Shown: one piece after another, positions 44,661-54,973 of the stretch
Numbering within the stretch: position 1 is the stretch's first letter
Layout of the letters: the number at the start of each line of letters is the position of its first letter
NCBI RefSeq assembly: GCF_000730625.1
Contig: NZ_BBIT01000024.1
Coordinates: 19,611 to 83,610, forward strand
Source: Pseudomonas oryzihabitans NBRC 102199
Lineage (GTDB): Bacteria; Pseudomonadota; Gammaproteobacteria; Pseudomonadales; Pseudomonadaceae
Reading direction: 5' to 3'
DNA: 64,000 nt
Program-made: the position numbers and the translations under genes
The notes under the pieces: generated by a model
The model's database searches: none
The model's input: only the letters and a program-made list of their open reading frames with translations
Told to the model about the DNA's origin: nothing

Positions 44661-46198
44661 AACGTGAGCCCATCTCCACCGGCTCGGAATGGACCTTCGA
44701 GCTGATCCAGACCTATGACCGGGAGATCGCCCGGATCGCCAAGCGCTATGCGCTGGACACCTATCCCAACCAGATCGAGGTGATCACCGCCGAGCAGATG
44801 ATGGACGCCTACGCTTCCGTCGGCATGCCCATCGGCTACAACCATTGGTCCTATGGCAAGCACTTCCTCTATACCGAGAAGCACTACAGCCGCGGCCAGA
44901 TGGGGCTGGCCTACGAGATCGTGATCAATTCCGATCCCTGCATCGCCTACCTCATGGAAGAGAACACCATGACCATGCAGGCACTGGTGATCGCCCACGC
45001 CTGCTACGGCCACAACAGCTTCTTCAAGGGCAACTACCTGTTCCGCACCTGGACCGATGCCAGCTCAATCATCGACTACCTGGTGTTCGCCAAGCAGTAC
45101 ATCACCCAGTGCGAGGAACGCCATGGCATCGATGCCGTGGAAGAACTGCTCGATTCCTGCCATGCGCTGATGAACTACGGGGTGGACCGCTACAAGCGGC
45201 CCTATCCCATTTCCGCCGCCGAGGAACGCCAGCGGCAGAAGGAGCGCGAAGAGCAGCTGCAGCGTCAGGTCAACGACCTCTGGCGGACCATTCCCAAGAT
45301 GGCCGGCAAGGAAGCCCACGACGAAGGGGCGCGCTTCCCCAGCGAACCTCAGGAAAACATCCTCTATTTCGTGGAAAAGCACGCGCCGCTGCTGGAGCCC
45401 TGGCAGCGCGAAGTGATCCGCATCGTGCGCAAGATCGCCCAGTACTTCTATCCCCAGCGCCAGACCCAGGTGATGAACGAGGGCTGGGCCACCTTCTGGC
45501 ACTACACCCTGCTCAACGATCTCTACGACGAGGGTCTGGTCACCGAAGGCTTCATGTTCGAATTCCTGCAATCCCACGCCGGGGTGATCTACCAGCCGGG
45601 CTTCGACAGCCCCTACTACAGCGGCATCAACCCCTACACCCTGGGCTTCGCCATGTTCCGCGACATCCGCCGCATCTGCGAGGACCCGACGGACGAAGAC
45701 CGCCGCTGGTTCCCTGAGATCGCCGGCAGCGACTGGCTGGCCACCGTCACCTTCGCCATGAAGAGCTTCAAGGACGAGAGCTTCATCCTGCAGTATCTCT
45801 CGCCCAAGGTGATCCGCGACCTCAAGCTGTTCAGCATCCTCGATGACGACCAGCGCGACGAACTGGAGGTGGCGGCCATCCACGACGACGGCGGTTATCG
45901 GCTGATCCGCGAGCAACTCGCCGCTCAGTACAACCTGGGCAATCGCGAGCCCAATGTGCAGATCTGGAACGTGGACCGGCGTGGCGATCGTTCGCTCACC
46001 CTTCGCCACTTCCAGCATGACCGCAAGCCGCTGGGCAACTCCACCGACGAGGTGCTCAAGCACCTGCACCGACTCTGGGGTTTCGATATCCGCCTGGAAA
46101 GCATGAGGGGCGACGACGTGGCCCAGAGCTTCCAGGTTCCACCCCGCCACGAGAGCCGCGATCACGACCGGCGTCTGGATCTGGCTTCGCCGATCTGA
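44657..46198 (+). CDS. SpoVR-family protein (YcgB-like)
   Basis: A 513-residue protein of the SpoVR/YcgB family. The start at 44657 ([20 protein letters not shown]) matches the family length. Conserved features include the [26 protein letters not shown] and [15 protein letters not shown] segments; the [10 protein letters not shown] and ACYGHN His/Glu arrangement looks metal-binding. The name comes from Bacillus spore cortex formation, but Pseudomonas does not sporulate; here it belongs to the PrkA-YeaH-SpoVR stress operon. No signal peptide or membrane segment. Confidence 0.93.
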   Translation: MKREPISTGSEWTFELIQTYDREIARIAKRYALDTYPNQIEVITAEQMMDAYASVGMPIGYNHWSYGKHFLYTEKHYSRGQMGLAYEIVINSDPCIAYLMEENTMTMQALVIAHACYGHNSFFKGNYLFRTWTDASSIIDYLVFAKQYITQCEERHGIDAVEELLDSCHALMNYGVDRYKRPYPISAAEERQRQKEREEQLQRQVNDLWRTIPKMAGKEAHDEGARFPSEPQENILYFVEKHAPLLEPWQREVIRIVRKIAQYFYPQRQTQVMNEGWATFWHYTLLNDLYDEGLVTEGFMFEFLQSHAGVIYQPGFDSPYYSGINPYTLGFAMFRDIRRICEDPTDEDRRWFPEIAGSDWLATVTFAMKSFKDESFILQYLSPKVIRDLKLFSILDDDQRDELEVAAIHDDGGYRLIREQLAAQYNLGNREPNVQIWNVDRRGDRSLTLRHFQHDRKPLGNSTDEVLKHLHRLWGFDIRLESMRGDDVAQSFQVPPRHESRDHDRRLDLASPI

Positions 46199-46224
46199 GT
46201 CGAGCCGATCTTTCGGGCTATCCT

Positions 46225-46250
46225 AGACCTCCGCAAGGAGGTCTTTTTCT
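46225..46250 (+). terminator. Terminator hairpin containing the cca ribosome-binding site
   Basis: AGACCTCC (46225-46232), GCAA tetraloop, GGAGGTCT (46237-46244), then TTTT. The AGGAGG of the 3' arm is at the right distance (nine bases) to be the Shine-Dalgarno of cca, whose ATG is at 46251. Confidence 0.75.
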
Positions 46251-47378
46251 ATGCAAATCTACAAGGTGGGCGGTGCCGTACGGGATCGCCTGCTCGGTCG
46301 CCCGGTAACGGAGGTCGACTGGGTCGTGGTGGGTGCCACCGCCGAAGCCCTCGCTGCCCAGGGCTATCGCCCGGTGGGCGCCGACTTCCCGGTGTTCCTG
46401 CATCCCCAGACCGGCGAGGAATACGCCCTGGCCCGCACCGAACGCAAGAGCGGGCGTGGCTATGGCGGTTTCACCTTTCACGCCGCGCCCGATGTCACCC
46501 TGGAGCAGGATCTGATCCGCCGTGACCTGACCGTTAACGCCATGGCCGAAGACGACCACGGCCAGGTCATAGATCCCTATGGCGGGCGCGCGGATCTCCA
46601 GGCGCGCCTGTTGCGCCACGTCTCTCCCGCCTTCGCCGAAGATCCGCTGCGCGTGCTGCGGGTCGCCCGCTTCGCCGCCCGCTATTGCAGCCTGGGTTTC
46701 CAGGTGGCGCCCGAGACGCTGCTGCTGATGCAGGACATGGTCGCCAGTGGCGAGCTGGATGCCCTGACCGCCGAACGGCTGTGGAAGGAAATCTCCCGCG
46801 CCCTGCTCGAAGAGCGACCCGATGTCTTCATTCGGGTGCTGCACAACTGCGGCGCCCTGGCCGCGCTGCTGCCGGAGGTGACTGCCAGCTTCGCCGGCGA
46901 GCAGCCCGAGCCGGGTGCCCGGGTCTATGCCATCCTGCGCCAGAGCGCCGAGGTCCAGGCCTCGCTGAACGTGCGCTGGGCCTGCCTGCTGCTGGACGTA
47001 CCGGAAGAGCAGCACGCCGCCCTCAACGCCCGCCTCAAGGTGCCACGCGATCCCGCCGAGCTGGCCTTGCTGCTGGCGCGCCACTGGCCCACGGCGCTGC
47101 AGGCCCGACAGCTGACCCCGGAGGCCTGGTTCGAGCTGCTGCAGGGCTTCGACGTGCTGCGCCGCCCGGCGCGCTTCGAGGAGTTCCTCCAGGCCTGCGC
47201 CTGTGCCGCAGCGGTCAGGCCCGCCGAGGGCGAGCCACCGCTGGCGCTGCTGCGTCAGGCGGCCGAGGTAGTGCGCGGGGTCGCGGTCCAGCCGCTGGTC
47301 GCCCAGGGCTTCAAGGGTGCCGCCCTGGGCGAGGCCCTCAAGCAAGCCCGCATCGAGGCCCTGGCGCAGCTTTCGTAG
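46251..47378 (+). CDS. cca: CCA-adding tRNA nucleotidyltransferase with degenerate HD region
   Basis: A 375-residue class II nucleotidyltransferase building or repairing tRNA 3' CCA ends. The N-terminal part is well preserved: [66 protein letters not shown] and [13 protein letters not shown]. The first metal-binding Asp of the E. coli DRD motif is Glu here (EVD). Bifunctional Cca proteins carry a C-terminal HD phosphohydrolase domain; here the HDxGKG-type motif after VRWACLL is replaced by LDVPEEQH and the surrounding His-rich loops are missing, making the protein about 35 residues shorter than the ~410 typical. Phosphatase activity is probably lost while CCA addition may remain. Confidence 0.9.
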   Translation: MQIYKVGGAVRDRLLGRPVTEVDWVVVGATAEALAAQGYRPVGADFPVFLHPQTGEEYALARTERKSGRGYGGFTFHAAPDVTLEQDLIRRDLTVNAMAEDDHGQVIDPYGGRADLQARLLRHVSPAFAEDPLRVLRVARFAARYCSLGFQVAPETLLLMQDMVASGELDALTAERLWKEISRALLEERPDVFIRVLHNCGALAALLPEVTASFAGEQPEPGARVYAILRQSAEVQASLNVRWACLLLDVPEEQHAALNARLKVPRDPAELALLLARHWPTALQARQLTPEAWFELLQGFDVLRRPARFEEFLQACACAAAVRPAEGEPPLALLRQAAEVVRGVAVQPLVAQGFKGAALGEALKQARIEALAQLS

Positions 47379-47400
47379 GTTGGCGCTGAGCACAGCGCAG
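47376..47400 (+). repeat. GTAGGTTGG-type intergenic repeat, diverged copy
   Basis: CGTAGGTTGGCGCTGAGCAC followed by AGCGC is a variant of the GTAGGTTGGGTTGAGCGCAG family; a closer copy lies at 47582-47612. It begins over the cca stop codon. Confidence 0.5.
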
Positions 47401-47414
47401 CTCTTCCCCAGCGA

Positions 47415-47447
47415 CCCTCACCCCAACCCTCTCCCTGAGGGAGAGGG
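47415..47447 (+). repeat. CCCTCACCCC-type extragenic palindromic repeat, copy 1
   Basis: A 33-base unit beginning CCCTCACCCCAACCCTCTCC and closing with GAGGGAGAGGG, so its 3' half can fold (CCCTCTCCC with GGGAGAGGG). A second copy with three substitutions lies at 47536-47568. Such repeats are known as dispersed extragenic elements in pseudomonads and relatives. Confidence 0.8.
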
Positions 47448-47535
47448 GGTTGTCCGAGCGAAGCGAAGCCTGTGCTAGAGCCGTAGCGTGGAAAACGGCG
47501 CAGCCTTTTCCACTGGGGAGCCTTCGCGAGGCGTG

Positions 47536-47568
47536 CCCTCACCCCAGCCCTCTCCCAAAGGGAGAGGG
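47536..47568 (+). repeat. CCCTCACCCC-type extragenic palindromic repeat, copy 2
   Basis: The same 33-base architecture as copy 1, with AAAG in the loop in place of TGAG and AGCCC in place of AACCC. The two copies are direct repeats 121 bases apart. Confidence 0.8.
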
Positions 47569-47581
47569 AGAAGAGTTCCCG

Positions 47582-47612
47582 CAGGTTGGGTTGAGCGCAG
47601 CGAAGCCCAACG
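47582..47612 (+). repeat. GGTTGGGTTGAGCGCAGCGAAGCCCAAC-type repeat
   Basis: AGGTTGGGTTGAGCGCAGCG followed by AAGCCCAACG can fold through GTTGGG... with CCCAAC. This is a dispersed extragenic repeat family common in Pseudomonas; it sits immediately before the stop codon of the convergent folK-like gene. Confidence 0.65.
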
Positions 47613-47621
47613 ACCGTCGCG

Positions 47622-48155
47622 CTACACTCGATCGGCGCCCAGCAACGCGTCTGGCGTCAGTTCCATACCCTTCCAGCGGAACGCTACCGGCCGCAGCACC
47701 TGGGTGGTCTGGCCACACATCTCCTGCCACAGCTCGTCAAAGCGCCTACCGTTGTCCGGATGCCGTCGTTCGCCGGCCAGCAGGGCCAGTGGCCAGAGCA
47801 CGAAGGCGTTGCGCAGGATCTCGGCGCGCGGCAGGGTCAGGCCGGCGAACTCGCCGGTCAGGTCGCCGTGCAGCAGGATGTCGATGTCCAGTGGCAGACC
47901 CTGGCGATCCGGTGCATAGCGCCCGCTGCGGGTTTCGATGGCCTTGAGTCTCTGACTCAAGGTGGCGGGATCGAGGTCGGTGTCGCCGGCTACGACGAGA
48001 TTGAAGAAGGGCGCACTGCGGATGCCTACTGCCTCGCTTTCGAACACTGGCGAGCAGTGCAGATCGGTCAGCAGCTCGGCGAGTTCGTCCAGGGCCATGC
48101 CCAGGTGCTGCTCGCGCTGGATGTTGCTGCCCAGCCCCAGATAGACCCGGGTCAC
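47622..48155 (-). CDS. folK: Second HPPK-like protein (FolK paralogue)
   Basis: A 177-residue HPPK-family protein starting at GTG 48155 ([21 protein letters not shown]). The ATP/pterin signature is weaker than in the copy at 6926: RYAPDRQGLPLDIDILLHGD keeps LDIDIL but lacks the GPR triplet. Its start overlaps the folB stop by GTGA, so the two are translated together. The pairing with folB suggests a pterin role, but the changed signature leaves open whether it is a full pyrophosphokinase. Confidence 0.82.
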   Translation of the reverse strand: MTRVYLGLGSNIQREQHLGMALDELAELLTDLHCSPVFESEAVGIRSAPFFNLVVAGDTDLDPATLSQRLKAIETRSGRYAPDRQGLPLDIDILLHGDLTGEFAGLTLPRAEILRNAFVLWPLALLAGERRHPDNGRRFDELWQEMCGQTTQVLRPVAFRWKGMELTPDALLGADRV

Positions 48156-48505
48156 GCCTGCCCCCGCTCGATCTCCACGCCCACGCCACGAGCGGTCGGC
48201 ACCGCGCCGGGCTTGGTGATGCGCAGGCGCAGCCAGGGCAGCTTGAATTCCGCCTGCAGCAGGGCGGCCAGGCGCTCGGCGAAGGTCTCGACCAATTCGA
48301 AGGTGGTCTCGTGGGCGAAGGCGGTGATGCGCTCGGCCACTGCCGCGTAGTTCAGGGTGTGCTCGAGTTCGTCGTTCGCCGCCGCCGCGCGGATGTCCCA
48401 GCCCATGGTGAGATCGATGCGCAGGCACTGGCGGATGTCACGCTCCCAGTCGTACACCCCTATCACGGTGTCGACCTCGAGTCCCTCGATGAAAACCTTG
48501 TCCAC
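48152..48505 (-). CDS. folB: Dihydroneopterin aldolase/epimerase
   Basis: A 117-residue protein, [20 protein letters not shown] at the start, with the conserved [17 protein letters not shown] and [13 protein letters not shown] segments and the catalytic Lys in [23 protein letters not shown]. It converts dihydroneopterin to 6-hydroxymethyl-dihydropterin in folate synthesis, the substrate of FolK. It is divergent from plsY with a gap of about 110 bases and overlaps the downstream folK paralogue. Confidence 0.94.
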   Translation of the reverse strand: MDKVFIEGLEVDTVIGVYDWERDIRQCLRIDLTMGWDIRAAAANDELEHTLNYAAVAERITAFAHETTFELVETFAERLAALLQAEFKLPWLRLRITKPGAVPTARGVGVEIERGQA

Positions 48506-48615
48506 TGCCTTTGCCTCGCACCTTTGTCGTGCTCTGTGTGATCGTCACCGCCGGCCTATCGTCGGGCGGCGGGCTGTCGGTAGAATCGAGCCTTCTCCTG
48601 GCGCGGAACCCTACC

Positions 48616-49185
48616 ATGTTCTGGCTGCTGCTCCTGCTGGCCTATCTGCTGGGCTCGCTGTCCTTCGCCGTGCTGCTCAGTCGCCTGTTCGGCACCCGCG
48701 ACCCGCGTCACGACGGCTCCGGCAATCCCGGCGCCAGCAACATGCTGCGCCTAGCCGGACGCAAGCTGGCCCTGCTGACCCTCGCCGGCGACCTGAGCAA
48801 GAGCCTGATCCCCGTACTGATCGCCCAGCAACTGGGGCTTGCACCCCTGCAGCAGGCCTGGATCGGGCTTGCCGCCGTGGTCGGCCATCTCTATCCGCTG
48901 TACTTCCATTTCCGCGGTGGCAAGGGCGTCGCCACGGCGGCCGGGCTGCTGCTCGGCCTTTATCCGCCAGCGGCGCTGCTAGGGCTGGTGCTCTGGGCCG
49001 CGGTATTCGCCAGCCTGAGGATCGCTTCCCTGGCGTCCCTAATCGCGGTGCTCGGCATCCTGCCGCTGTTCGCCTGGCAACGTCCGGACCTGCTGGCGCC
49101 GATGCTGCTGCTCGCCCTGCTCATCCTGATTCGCCACCGCCACAACCTGCGCGCCCTGCGCCAGGGGACCGAGCGTCATTTTTGA
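48616..49185 (+). CDS. plsY: Glycerol-3-phosphate acyltransferase PlsY
   Basis: A 189-residue inner-membrane protein with about five hydrophobic segments. Motifs: the [12 protein letters not shown] loop (motif 1), [14 protein letters not shown] (motif 2) and [14 protein letters not shown] (motif 3). It uses acyl-phosphate from PlsX to acylate glycerol-3-phosphate, the first step of phospholipid synthesis. I chose the ATG at 48616 because it starts directly at the first membrane segment; the longer in-frame form from 48511 adds an unconvincing leader. Confidence 0.94.
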   Translation: MFWLLLLLAYLLGSLSFAVLLSRLFGTRDPRHDGSGNPGASNMLRLAGRKLALLTLAGDLSKSLIPVLIAQQLGLAPLQQAWIGLAAVVGHLYPLYFHFRGGKGVATAAGLLLGLYPPAALLGLVLWAAVFASLRIASLASLIAVLGILPLFAWQRPDLLAPMLLLALLILIRHRHNLRALRQGTERHF

Positions 49186-49230
49186 CCCTGGCGCCGTCCG
49201 GGGATTGCCCGCTGGCGCCCTCCGCCCGTC

Positions 49231-50256
49231 TCAGAGCGCCGCCAGCTGCTCCATGGGCCAGCGCGCCTTGACGGCGATGGCCGGGCCTTCCTGCTGGCCG
49301 GCCAGCAGCCGCTGGCAACCGGCATAGGCGATCATGGCGCCGTTGTCGGTGCAGAAGCGCGGCCGCGCATAGAAGACCTGGCCGCCCAGTTCGCCGAGCA
49401 TCTGCTCCAGGTTCTCGCGCAGCGCGCGGTTGGCGCTGACGCCACCGGCGATCACCAGCGACTTGAGCCCGGTCTGCTTCAGCGCACGCTTGCACTTGAT
49501 CGCCAGGGTCTCGACCACCGCCGTCTGGAAGGCCAGGGCGATGTCGCAGCGGGTCTGCTCGCTGTCGTCACCGACCGCCCGGCAGCGCTGCCAGGTGGTG
49601 AGGGTAAAGGTCTTGAGGCCACTGAAGCTGAATTCCAGGCCGGGCCGATCGGTCATGGGGCGCGGAAAGACGAAACGCCCCACCACGCCGCGCTCGGCCA
49701 GGCGGGCGATCTCCGGTCCACCGGGATAGCTCAGGCCCAGCAGCTTGGCGGTCTTGTCGAAGGCTTCGCCGGCGGCATCGTCCAGGGACTCGCCCAGCAC
49801 GCTGTAGCGGCCGATGCCATCGACCTGCACCAGCTGGGTGTGGCCACCGGAGACCAGCAGGGCGACGAAGGGAAATTGCGGCGGCTGCTCTTCGAGCATG
49901 GGCGCCAGCAGATGACCTTCCATGTGGTGGACGCCCAGGGCGGGCACGCCCCAGGCCAGCGCCAGCGCCTGGGCACAGGCCGCGCCCACCAGCAGGGCGC
50001 CGACCAGGCCGGGGCCGGCAGTGTAGGCGATGGCATCCACGTCTTCAGGACGGCTGCCCGCCGCATCCATCACTTCGCGAATCAGCGGTAGCATGCGCTT
50101 GACGTGATCGCGCGAGGCCAGCTCCGGTACCACGCCACCGTAGACGCGGTGCAGATCGATCTGGCTGAACAGCGCATCGGCCAGCAGGCCGCGCTCGCTG
50201 TCGTAGAGGGCGACGCCGGTTTCATCGCAGGACGTTTCCAGTCCCAGAACACGCAT
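49231..50256 (-). CDS. tsaD: tRNA N6-threonylcarbamoyladenosine synthase subunit TsaD
   Basis: A 341-residue ASKHA-fold protein that transfers threonylcarbamoyl to A37 of ANN-decoding tRNAs with TsaB and TsaE. It has the N-terminal [19 protein letters not shown], the metal-binding [11 protein letters not shown], the [11 protein letters not shown] phosphate loop and [20 protein letters not shown]. The ATG at 50256 is the family start; the longer frame extends into the rpsU promoter region. It is divergent from rpsU, the order also seen in E. coli. Confidence 0.96.
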   Translation of the reverse strand: MRVLGLETSCDETGVALYDSERGLLADALFSQIDLHRVYGGVVPELASRDHVKRMLPLIREVMDAAGSRPEDVDAIAYTAGPGLVGALLVGAACAQALALAWGVPALGVHHMEGHLLAPMLEEQPPQFPFVALLVSGGHTQLVQVDGIGRYSVLGESLDDAAGEAFDKTAKLLGLSYPGGPEIARLAERGVVGRFVFPRPMTDRPGLEFSFSGLKTFTLTTWQRCRAVGDDSEQTRCDIALAFQTAVVETLAIKCKRALKQTGLKSLVIAGGVSANRALRENLEQMLGELGGQVFYARPRFCTDNGAMIAYAGCQRLLAGQQEGPAIAVKARWPMEQLAAL

Positions 50257-50345
50257 GGAGATAAGCCTTCGAGGGTATAGAATGTCAGGCTGCGCATGAT
50301 AAGCGCCGCTTCCAGCACCGGCCAGCGCTTTTCGTCCGCCGGGGC

Positions 50346-50375
50346 TTGGCAGCGGGGCAGTTGAAGCGTTACTAT
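50346..50375 (+). promoter_or_regulatory. Candidate promoter of rpsU
   Basis: TTGGCA (50346-50351), an 18-base spacer, TACTAT (50370-50375). Located in the tsaD-rpsU divergent gap about 85 bases before the rpsU start. Confidence 0.45.
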
Positions 50376-50461
50376 CCGCAACCCTTAAAAACCGACGCTT
50401 CCCGTGCCCTTTTGCCGCTAGCGTTGGATTAAACCTCGGTAAATTTGAAGGTACGACCTGG

Positions 50462-50677
50462 ATGCCCAACGTCAAAGTCAAAGAAAACGAACCCTTCGAC
50501 GTAGCGCTGCGTCGTTTCAAGCGTTCCTGCGAGAAGGCCGGTGTACTGGCCGAAGTGCGTAGCCGCGAGTTCTACGAAAAGCCCACCGCCGAGCGCAAGC
50601 GTAAAGCTGCCGCCGCGGTCAAGCGCCACGCCAAGAAAGTACAGCGCGAGCAGCGCCGTCGCGAGCGTCTGTACTGA
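50462..50677 (+). CDS. rpsU: 30S ribosomal protein bS21
   Basis: A 71-residue, highly basic protein, [27 protein letters not shown] and so on, ending [14 protein letters not shown], a complete bS21. bS21 sits near the anti-Shine-Dalgarno end of 16S rRNA and is needed for initiation. It is the first gene of the rpsU-dnaG-rpoD macromolecular synthesis cluster; a terminator-type hairpin separates it from dnaG, as in E. coli, where it adjusts the relative output of the three genes. Confidence 0.98.
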   Translation: MPNVKVKENEPFDVALRRFKRSCEKAGVLAEVRSREFYEKPTAERKRKAAAAVKRHAKKVQREQRRRERLY

Positions 50678-50704
50678 GTTACAGCGCTCCTCTGGCGTCA
50701 TCAA

Positions 50705-50733
50705 ACAACCCGACCTCTGGTCGGGTTGTCTGT
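50705..50733 (+). terminator. Intra-operon terminator between rpsU and dnaG
   Basis: ACAACCCGACC (50705-50715), TCT, GGTCGGGTTGT (50719-50729), followed by CTGT. Probably partial, allowing read-through to dnaG and rpoD. Confidence 0.85.
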
Positions 50734-50828
50734 TTCTGGCCTTCCCGCTTCGCCCTGGCGTTCTCTGGCGCTAGACTGCCCTCCTCGCTTCATCCTCCGC
50801 TCTTCGCTCCTCTATCCAGACGCTGATC

Positions 50829-52736
50829 ATGGCCGGACTTATCCCGCAAGGCTTCATCGACGACCTGCTCAATCGCACCGACATCGTCGAGGTGGTGGGC
50901 GCGCGGGTGAAGCTCAAGAAGGCCGGCAAGAACTGGATGGCCTGCTGCCCCTTCCATAACGAGAAGACGCCCTCCTTCAGCGTCAGCCCCGACAAGCAGT
51001 TCTACTACTGCTTCGGCTGCGGCGCCGGCGGCAACGCCCTCGGCTTCATCATGGACCACGACAACCTCGAATTCCCCGAGGCGGTCGAGGAGCTGGCCAA
51101 GAAGGCCGGCGTGGACGTGCCGCGCGAAGAGAGCGGTGGTCGACGCAAGCCGCGGCAACCCACGGACTCCCCGCTCTACCCGCTATTGGCCGCCGCCGCC
51201 GAATACTATCGCCTGGCGCTGCGCAATCACCCCAAGCGCCAGGCGGCGGTCGACTACCTGAAGAAGCGCGGCCTCACTGGCGAGATCGCCCGGGACTTCG
51301 GCCTGGGCTTCGCCCCGCCGGGCTGGGACAACCTGGGCAAGCACCTGGGCGGCGACGACCTGCAGCAGAAGGCCATGCTCGATGCCGGCCTGCTGGTGGA
51401 AAACGCCGAGAGCGGCAAGCGTTACGATCGTTTTCGCGACCGGGTGATCTTTCCGATCCGCGACAGCCGGGGCCGGGTCATCGCCTTTGGCGGCCGGGTG
51501 CTGGGCGACGACAAGCCCAAGTATCTCAACTCGCCGGAGACCCCGGTGTTCCACAAGGGCCAGGAACTCTATGGCCTGTTCGAGGCGCGCAAGCACAATC
51601 GCGACTTGGACGAGATCCTCGTCGTGGAAGGCTACATGGACGTCATCGCCCTGGCCCAGCAAGGCATCCGCAATGCAGTGGCCACCCTGGGCACCGCCAC
51701 CAGCGAAGAGCACATCAAGCGGCTGTTCCGCATCGTGCCGAGCATCCTGTTCTGCTTCGACGGCGACCAGGCCGGTCGCAGCGCCGCCTGGCGCGCCCTG
51801 GAATCGGCCCTGCCGGTGCTAAAGGACGGCTTCCGGGTGCGCTTCCTGTTCCTGCCCGAGGGCGAGGACCCGGACACCCTGGTGCGCGCCGAGGGCGCCG
51901 ACGCCTTCCAGGCGCGCTTCGTCCAGCAGGCCCAGCCGCTGGCCGAGTATTTCTTCCAGCAACTGATGATCGAAGCGGACCCGGCGACCCTGGAAGGCAA
52001 GGCGCACCTGGCCACCCTGGCGGCGCCGCTGATCGAGAAGATTCCCGGCAACAACCTGCGCCTGCTGATGCGCCAGCGCCTGAGCGAACTCACCGGCCTC
52101 GGCAACGACGCCCTGAGCCAGCTGGCACCGTCCGCTCCGCCGCAGGACGCCCCGCCCCTGGACTATGGCGACTACGCCTATGCCCATGCCGAGGAAGCCC
52201 CGGCGCAGCAGCAGTGGACGCCCCGCCGCGAAGGCAAGGGCGGGCGCGACGGCAAGGGCTGGAAAAAGGATTTCAACGGCAAGGGCGGCGGCGAGCGTAT
52301 TCCCCGTCAGCCACCGGTCAAGGTGGAGACCCCGGTGCTGGCTGCGCTGCGCAGCCTGCTGCACCACCCGACCCTGGCCCAGGCGGTACAGGACGCCCGC
52401 AACCTGGCCGAGGAAAGCGATCAGTACGCCCAGTTGCTGGTCGCCCTGGTCGAGGCGCTGCAGAAGAAGCCCGGGCAGAGCACCCTGGCGCTCATCGCCC
52501 GCTGGCACGGCACCGAACAGGGTCGACTGCTGCGCGCTCTGGCGGAAAAAGAATGGCTGATTGCCGGGGACAACCTTGAACAACAGTTTTTCGACACCAT
52601 AACGAGGTTAGCCGCCAGCCAGCGTGATCGCCTGCTGGAGCAACTCCTACGCAAGGCGCGACAGAGCGAACTGAGCTCCGAAGACAAGGACCGCCTACGC
52701 GAACTCCTCAGCCGTCCGGCGGGGTCCGTGACCTAA
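50829..52736 (+). CDS. dnaG: DNA primase
   Basis: A 635-residue primase. The N-terminal zinc-binding domain has CPFHNEKTPSFSVSPDKQFYYCFGCGAGG (Cys/His at about 40-64). The RNA polymerase core (about 110-430) carries RFRDRVIFPIRDSRGRVIAFGGR and the TOPRIM motif ILVVEGYMDV with FDGDQAG. A variable basic, Gly-rich linker (about 455-500) precedes a C-terminal DnaB-interacting helical domain. It makes RNA primers for Okazaki fragments and leading-strand start. Confidence 0.97.
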   Translation: MAGLIPQGFIDDLLNRTDIVEVVGARVKLKKAGKNWMACCPFHNEKTPSFSVSPDKQFYYCFGCGAGGNALGFIMDHDNLEFPEAVEELAKKAGVDVPREESGGRRKPRQPTDSPLYPLLAAAAEYYRLALRNHPKRQAAVDYLKKRGLTGEIARDFGLGFAPPGWDNLGKHLGGDDLQQKAMLDAGLLVENAESGKRYDRFRDRVIFPIRDSRGRVIAFGGRVLGDDKPKYLNSPETPVFHKGQELYGLFEARKHNRDLDEILVVEGYMDVIALAQQGIRNAVATLGTATSEEHIKRLFRIVPSILFCFDGDQAGRSAAWRALESALPVLKDGFRVRFLFLPEGEDPDTLVRAEGADAFQARFVQQAQPLAEYFFQQLMIEADPATLEGKAHLATLAAPLIEKIPGNNLRLLMRQRLSELTGLGNDALSQLAPSAPPQDAPPLDYGDYAYAHAEEAPAQQQWTPRREGKGGRDGKGWKKDFNGKGGGERIPRQPPVKVETPVLAALRSLLHHPTLAQAVQDARNLAEESDQYAQLLVALVEALQKKPGQSTLALIARWHGTEQGRLLRALAEKEWLIAGDNLEQQFFDTITRLAASQRDRLLEQLLRKARQSELSSEDKDRLRELLSRPAGSVT

Positions 52737-52761
52737 CTGGCACGACAACCGTCTAACCGGC

Positions 52762-52767
52762 TATAAT
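52762..52767 (+). promoter_or_regulatory. Candidate -10 element of an rpoD-proximal promoter
   Basis: A perfect TATAAT lies in the 76-base gap between dnaG and rpoD. The matching -35 region is weak (CTGGCA at about 52737-52742, with a 19-base spacer), so strength is uncertain. Confidence 0.4.
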
Positions 52768-52812
52768 GTTCAGCTATTTTTGCCCGCCTAAGCCTTCAGT
52801 GGAAGGGTACCT

Positions 52813-54666
<1,854 letters not shown>

Positions 54667-54686
54667 GGCGCCTGCGCAGTACAGAA

Positions 54687-54712
54687 AACCGGAGCCCAGG
54701 CTCCGGTTTTTT
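54687..54712 (+). terminator. Rho-independent terminator after rpoD
   Basis: AACCGGAGCC (54687-54696), CA, GGCTCCGGTT (54699-54708), then a run of T. Confidence 0.92.
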
Positions 54713-54728
54713 TATGCCCGACAAGGGT

Positions 54729-54757
54729 TTGGCGATCCCTGCCACCCCCGGTATACT
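54729..54757 (+). promoter_or_regulatory. Promoter of the tRNA gene
   Basis: TTGGCG (54729-54734), a 17-base spacer, TATACT (54752-54757), 13 bases before the mature tRNA 5' end. Both boxes and the spacing are near consensus. Confidence 0.8.
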
Positions 54758-54770
54758 CCACCGCGCTATA

Positions 54771-54847
54771 GGGCCTATAGCTCAGTTGGTTAGAGCAGAG
54801 GACTCATAATCCTTTGGTCCACGGTTCGAGTCCGTGTGGGCCCACCA
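54771..54847 (+). tRNA. tRNA with CAU anticodon, probably tRNA-Ile2 (lysidine-modified)
   Basis: A complete 77-base cloverleaf with encoded CCA. The D arm is AGCTCAGTTGGTTAGAGC, the anticodon loop is CTCATAA (anticodon CAT), the T arm is CACGGTTCGAGTCCGTG, and GGG/CCC closes the acceptor stem. CAU reads as Met unless C34 is modified to lysidine. The anticodon stem GAGGA/TCCTT with its G-U pair at 27-43 and the TGGTC variable loop resemble E. coli tRNA-Ile2 more than elongator tRNA-Met, so I favour Ile2 (AUA decoding, TilS substrate). It serves as the apparent integration site of the element to its right. Confidence 0.93.
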
Positions 54848-54853
54848 ACCTTG

Positions 54854-54885
54854 AAGCCGCGTAATACGCGGCTTTCGGCTTTTTA
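54854..54885 (+). terminator. Terminator after the tRNA
   Basis: AAGCCGCGTA and TACGCGGCTT (54854-54874) pair around a very small loop and are followed by TCGGCTTTTT. Confidence 0.75.
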
Positions 54886-54973
54886 GGTTTGTGGCAGCTG
54901 GATCAGTCCTATGGTCCGAAGGTACAGATTAGGTACAGTGCGGCATCGCTTGCACGCCTTTGGAGTCCTTCAG

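Noticed and set aside
47400..47620. The repeat cluster as a CRISPR array
   Set aside because: Only two copies of each unit, mixed families, no regular spacers and no cas genes.
52737..52767. TGGCAC before rpoD as a sigma54 promoter
   Set aside because: The GC that must follow 10 bases after the GG box is absent; TATAAT downstream suits sigma70 instead.
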